Of a DNA stretch of 50,959 bases, positions 47,776-50,959 are shown in pieces. Source of the stretch: Spongospora subterranea (Eukaryota > Endomyxa > Phytomyxea > Plasmodiophorida > Plasmodiophoridae). The notes under the pieces are model-generated. The model was not told where the DNA came from. It made no database searches and was given only the letters and a program-made list of their open reading frames with translations. Numbering within the stretch: the first letter of the stretch is position 1; each line of letters begins with the position of its first letter. Where the stretch lies: NCBI GenBank assembly GCA_900404475.1, contig OUQQ01000062.1, forward strand, positions 1 to 50,959, read 5' to 3'. A program made the translations under genes and the position numbers.

Positions 47776-48899
47776 TTAGCCACATCGGATCATTGCTTTC
47801 CGAGCGTAAGTTAATCCAATTCTGTCGCGCATGGAGTTCATAGCGCGGACGCAGTCTGCAGCCAGCTGGAGAAAATATGCTTTGCCTGGATTTTTGAGCT
47901 CACCCGACCAGTTACCGTCATTCTGATGTTGTTCGACCACACTTTGCCTTGGATCAGTTTGAATTTTTCAAATCGCATCGACGGGCCCATTCGTCCTTGT
48001 TTTTCAGATCACAAATGAATCGGCGGGCTGAAATAAATCAGTCGCGCAGGAAATAGTGGATGGTCGTGTTGGTTTCAGCTAGAGCACCGTCAAGCTTTTG
48101 AGAGGCATTGTGCCCGCCGCAATTATCAACCCATAGATGTATCTCCTCTGGGCGGGGATCGAGCGGGTAGGCGCGAATTTCCTTCATATACAACGGGAAC
48201 ACCTGTACCAATGTCATCTGCGGTTCACACTCTCGGTAAAAAAATCACGAGCTTATCATTCCAGGCTTTAGGACCGGTACGATATGAGGCACCTGATATG
48301 GAATCAGGGAAACCATTTATCGGGTACTTCCTGTTCTTATTCATAAAAATCATCATCGGTGCCACGATACGGGCCTGGGGACCACCCGTGACCATCATCG
48401 TCATTGATTCTCCACCCGAAACAACATCGGCGTATTTCACCTGGGTGTCTCGCCGCATCCCCAAGTGATAAGCAACCGATTGATGGATGTGATCAAGCTT
48501 CTGCGGACTGACCAACACCTTCCCCGTCTGGCAACGATTAACGATGTCGTTGCGCTCCTGGTGTAAAACTTTCAGTGTTATCCGCGTCACGGGTGGCCAT
48601 GATAGTTGTATACAGCGCGGGGTGATGTTTTCAATGATGGGCTTCTGGTCCTTAGGGATGTACTGTACGCGAAATTGTACTCCGTCTGATTCTGCATTAT
48701 GACATCTTTGGCAAGAAGCTGCAAGACGGACGCAGAGAATTTGACACCCTCCGTCTTGCAGCTTCTTGCCAAAGATGTCATAATGCAGAATCAAACGGCG
48801 GAACTCCAAGAAGAGGGCCTCATGTGTCTGCACGACCCATGGAGCGGTCTTGGGTCCACACCCAGATACTGCCTTGAAAAGGAAGGTCCAACGACGCAT
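47776..48899 (-). pseudogene. Broken DDE-superfamily transposase (pogo/CENP-B-like)
   Basis: Read on the minus strand, the 48899-48225 frame has the DDE core typical of eukaryotic pogo-like transposases: GESMTMMVTGG, APMMIFMNKNRKYPI, ISGASYRTGPKAWND. After a frame change it continues at about 48220-48060 with QVFPLYMKEIR and IHLWVDNCGGHNASQKL, the second catalytic Asp region. After another change it ends with QPADSFV and WSGELKNPGKAYFLQLAAD at the TAA at 47776. At least two frame breaks and one stop make it non-functional, unless an unrecognised intron near 48065 removes one of them. The N-terminal part is disturbed by a perfect inverted repeat (48687-48793). No terminal repeats were found. 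Confidence 0.65.
48687..48793. repeat. Perfect 44-bp inverted repeat with 19-bp loop
   Basis: Bases 48687-48730 are the exact reverse complement of 48750-48793, with 19 bp between. Similarity continues imperfectly beyond both arms. It lies within the broken transposase, and both strands read SVLQLLAKDVIMQNQ across it. The lack of any mismatch points to a recent event or to an amplification/assembly chimera. Confidence 0.97.
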
Positions 48900-49476
48900 T
48901 CAAACCGCCCTCTCGCGAGCTGGATACACCTTGGATTATCGAATTTCTGAAGAGCTTACCCGTACAGCTCCTTCGAAATTCCTGGAGACATCGCGAATTT
49001 GATATTTTCCAGCCGAGTCAGCTTAATAAAAGTGCTTGAATTAATTCAAAAGTATGACTCGACACACGCCTCCATTTTTATGCGAGCGCTTCACTTTAGT
49101 TTGATTGTCGGAATGCGTCCGCATTTCGACGATTTGAGGCAGTTTAAAACTGTACTGATCACGATGGCGCAAACACTGACGAGAAAGAAACCCGACAAAA
49201 CATCGTTCGATCCCATCGGTCACCCAAAACACAGCAAAAGCCTGTTCCTCCTAATTTTCTTCATCTGCAATATTGTTATCTCACAAGCATACTACGCTTG
49301 CCTTCTTTACCATTCAAAATAACAATAGGGCGAACGCGAACAACAGCATCGAGGTGACGAGCGGCGCCGCAAGCATCATGGTATTCACAAAAGCGTCCTC
49401 TATTGCCCATCTGAATGCCCACAATTTCCACAGCGACTCCGCTCGGATGATGTTTAACCTCGTCACGATCCGCCAT
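48900..49476. other. Transposon-flanking sequence, no supported gene
   Basis: A plus-strand frame at 48999-49322 is open but has no recognised motif and is probably leftover transposon sequence. The N-terminal DNA-binding part of the broken transposase might once have been here, but I cannot see it. Confidence 0.3.
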
Positions 49477-49711
49477 TACGAGCAAATATGGCTATGTATA
49501 TATGGGATAGATTCCTTTTCGGGCAGGCGCAACCAACAGACTGGGGCTGCTACAGTACGAGCAAATATGGCTATGTATATATGGGATAGATTCCTTTTCG
49601 GGCAGGCGCAACCAACAGACTGGGGCTGCTACAGTACGAGCAAATATGGCTATGTATATATGGGATAGATTCCTTTTCGGGCAGGCGCAACCAACAGACT
49701 GGGGCTGCTGC
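49477..49711. repeat. 79-bp minisatellite, three copies
   Basis: A unit starting TACGAGCAAATATGGCTATG and ending GGGGCTGCTACAG is repeated at 49477, 49556 and 49635 with no visible mismatch; the last copy diverges at its end (GCTGCTGCTGATCC). It is not CRISPR-like because there are no unique spacers. Confidence 0.95.
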
Positions 49712-49763
49712 TGATCCACTGAATAGACTCAATAGGGGATATCAAAGTTGCGTAATTTGGCGC

Positions 49764-49815
49764 TTTTAAGTTTTGCTTTTAAAGGTTTTAAAAGCGCTTT
49801 TAGAATGATAAAAGC
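49764..49815. repeat. CGCTTTT/AAAAGCG repeat cluster, possible transposon end
   Basis: CGCTTTTAA, GCTTTTAAAGG, TTTTAAAAGCGCTTTTA and TAAAAGCG follow one another just before the Harbinger-type transposase. Such subterminal repeats are often transposase binding sites, so this may be the left end of the element. Confidence 0.4.
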
Positions 49816-49886
49816 GACAAGTTAAAAGGATTTCTTTGTGGGGGGTATCAAACATAGTCTGCGTCGGGATACTTGAAGCGTCATAA

Positions 49887-50959
49887 ATGGCGCGTGTTTC
49901 AATCCGAGCAAGCCTATTGGCCGACGCTGAGCGAACCTTGAGAGCTGTGCTGATGCAGTACGGTTTATGCCAATTCCGAAACCGACGAAGAGCAGCTATG
50001 CTGTTGCGCTCTACCAATAATCTAGTTCAGCTTATTCTTTGTATTCGTCAGGTCAGCCGAAGCGGCACGAAACGTATGCTCGATGATTTTGATTGGATGC
50101 AAATTAGGTTCGCAATATCAACCCGCGCCGTCGGCTGATTCGTGACTTGGGAGCCTTACGTATACTACCGTTTTTTGATGTTGATGAGTTCCTCCAGGAA
50201 GTCAGAGTAAGCCAACCAACGTTTGCTTGCATGAAATTAAAGGTGCTGCCTGTCGGTCAACCTCTTAGTTTTACATATCACTGAAAGTCTTGATACAGAT
50301 TGTCCAGTGTTTCATAACAATTTAGCACAGCCACAGCACAGCCACAGCGAGAGGTGTGGGTGCAATTGGCTTGCGCCTTTGACCGTATGGGTCATTTTTG
50401 CAACGGTTCCGCCCTAGAAGAGTCGCAAGGCTAAAGGGGTTGGATATGGGACTGTTGCTTTGTATATCAAACGCGTTATCGCTGCCTTGATTATGTTGAG
50501 TTCAAAGTACATATATTGGCCTGACGAACAAGAAAGACTGCAGCTGGGGGAATTTAACCATTGGGAATTCGAGTTTCCAGGATGCATCGTATCAACTGAT
50601 GGTACGCATGTTGTCCTATTTCAACGCTCTGGCCTGGAAGGGGAAGTGTATTGGAGTCGTAAGTGCTAGTACTCCTTTAACGTTATGTTGACGTTCGACC
50701 ACCAGCGTCAAATTCGCTATCTCATTGCAGGATGGCCAGGGTCTGTCCATGACACAAAGGTTTGGGAGTCCGGATCTGTGAAGAAGAACCCAAACCATCA
50801 TTTTTCGCCTGGGCAATATCAACTTGGAGACTCGTTTACTTTATCCAAGCAAATGCTTGTCCCCTATAGACAGCCGGCCGCATCTATTCTCGAAAACCAG
50901 CAGTTCAATTTAAGGATTTCTCGGGCTCGTGTAGTTTCCGAACACGGGAACGGTATCCT
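49887..50959 (+). pseudogene. Harbinger/PIF-type transposase, broken and cut by the window edge
   Basis: ATG 49887 opens MARVSIRASLLADAERTLRA and splices (donor at 50051, acceptor near 50105) to NINPRRRLIRDLGALRILPF followed by FDVDEFLQEVRVSQPTF, the usual N-terminal region of HARBI1-like nucleases. The middle (50280-50450) is frame-disturbed. The DDE_4 core then reads GVGYGTVALYIKRVI, CIVSTDGTHVVLF (first catalytic Asp), GWPGSVHDTKVWE (second Asp) and YQLGDSFTL, running to a possible catalytic Glu at VSEHG. An in-frame TAG (50668-50670) interrupts the conserved RK-YS-N block, which argues for decay unless a very short intron is present. The C-terminus lies beyond the window. Confidence 0.65.

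Noticed and set aside
48687..48793. Transcription terminator hairpin
   Set aside because: It is far too long, lacks a T-run, and lies inside a transposase in eukaryotic DNA.

Overview
This is a stretch of compact eukaryotic nuclear DNA, best explained as an early-diverging, probably zoosporic fungus or close relative (chytrid, rozellid or aphelid type). Genes are interleaved on both strands, often under 100 bp apart at their 3' ends. They carry many spliceosomal introns of about 45-70 nt (extremes 34 and 154) with GT..AG ends and TAAC/TAAT-like branch sites. The protein set is fungal or opisthokont: elongin C, GPATCH1, AP-1/2 beta-adaptin, Trm7, Rpt1, Utp21, Ste24, Drn1/CWF19L1, and the wall enzymes GH18 and CRH-like GH16. 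A PG-rich (STPG/SHIPPO) repeat protein of the flagellar type points to a swimming stage. I rebuilt gene models by hand from reading frame, splice phase and family similarity; exon coordinates may be off by a base or two.

Layout. 0-5.6 kb: elongin C, a small secreted protein, GPATCH1 (minus) and a coiled-coil protein. 5.7-6.35 kb: an assembly joint, in which a single N lies between two nearly identical copies of about 308 bp; the genes just after it (6.1-7.8 kb) could not be resolved. 7.86-11.4 kb: an 18-exon beta-adaptin. 11.5-17.0 kb: three secreted or membrane-anchored wall proteins, all on the minus strand (expansin-like, GH18 chitinase, CRH-like GH16). 17.6-26.5 kb: housekeeping genes Trm7, Rpt1, Utp21 and Ste24. 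26.9-29.5 kb: a tiny secreted protein and a Q-rich nuclear protein. 30.6-33.0 kb: a decayed MULE transposase with zinc fingers and an internal inverted duplication. 33.2-37.8 kb: a 30-bp minisatellite, Drn1, the STPG protein and an alkaline-phosphatase-superfamily hydrolase. 38.0-43.3 kb: one very long minus-strand gene that reads as CH - MABP - HUS - Sec7 - HDS1 - PH, an unusual large Arf-GEF. 43.3-51.0 kb: a transposon-rich zone with a foldback element, a novel repeat-containing protein (45.7-47.0 kb), a broken DDE transposase holding a perfect 44-bp inverted repeat, a 79-bp minisatellite and a Harbinger-type transposase that runs off the right edge.

Themes. The housekeeping genes span several processes rather than one pathway: vesicle coats and Arf activation, ubiquitin/proteasome (elongin C, Rpt1), RNA processing (GPATCH1, Trm7, Utp21, Drn1) and CAAX processing (Ste24). 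The wall-enzyme trio is the only block that looks functionally grouped. The most unusual items are the multidomain Arf-GEF, whose Sec7 catalytic glutamate position is Asp, and three independent inverted duplications, each inside transposon or degenerate sequence.
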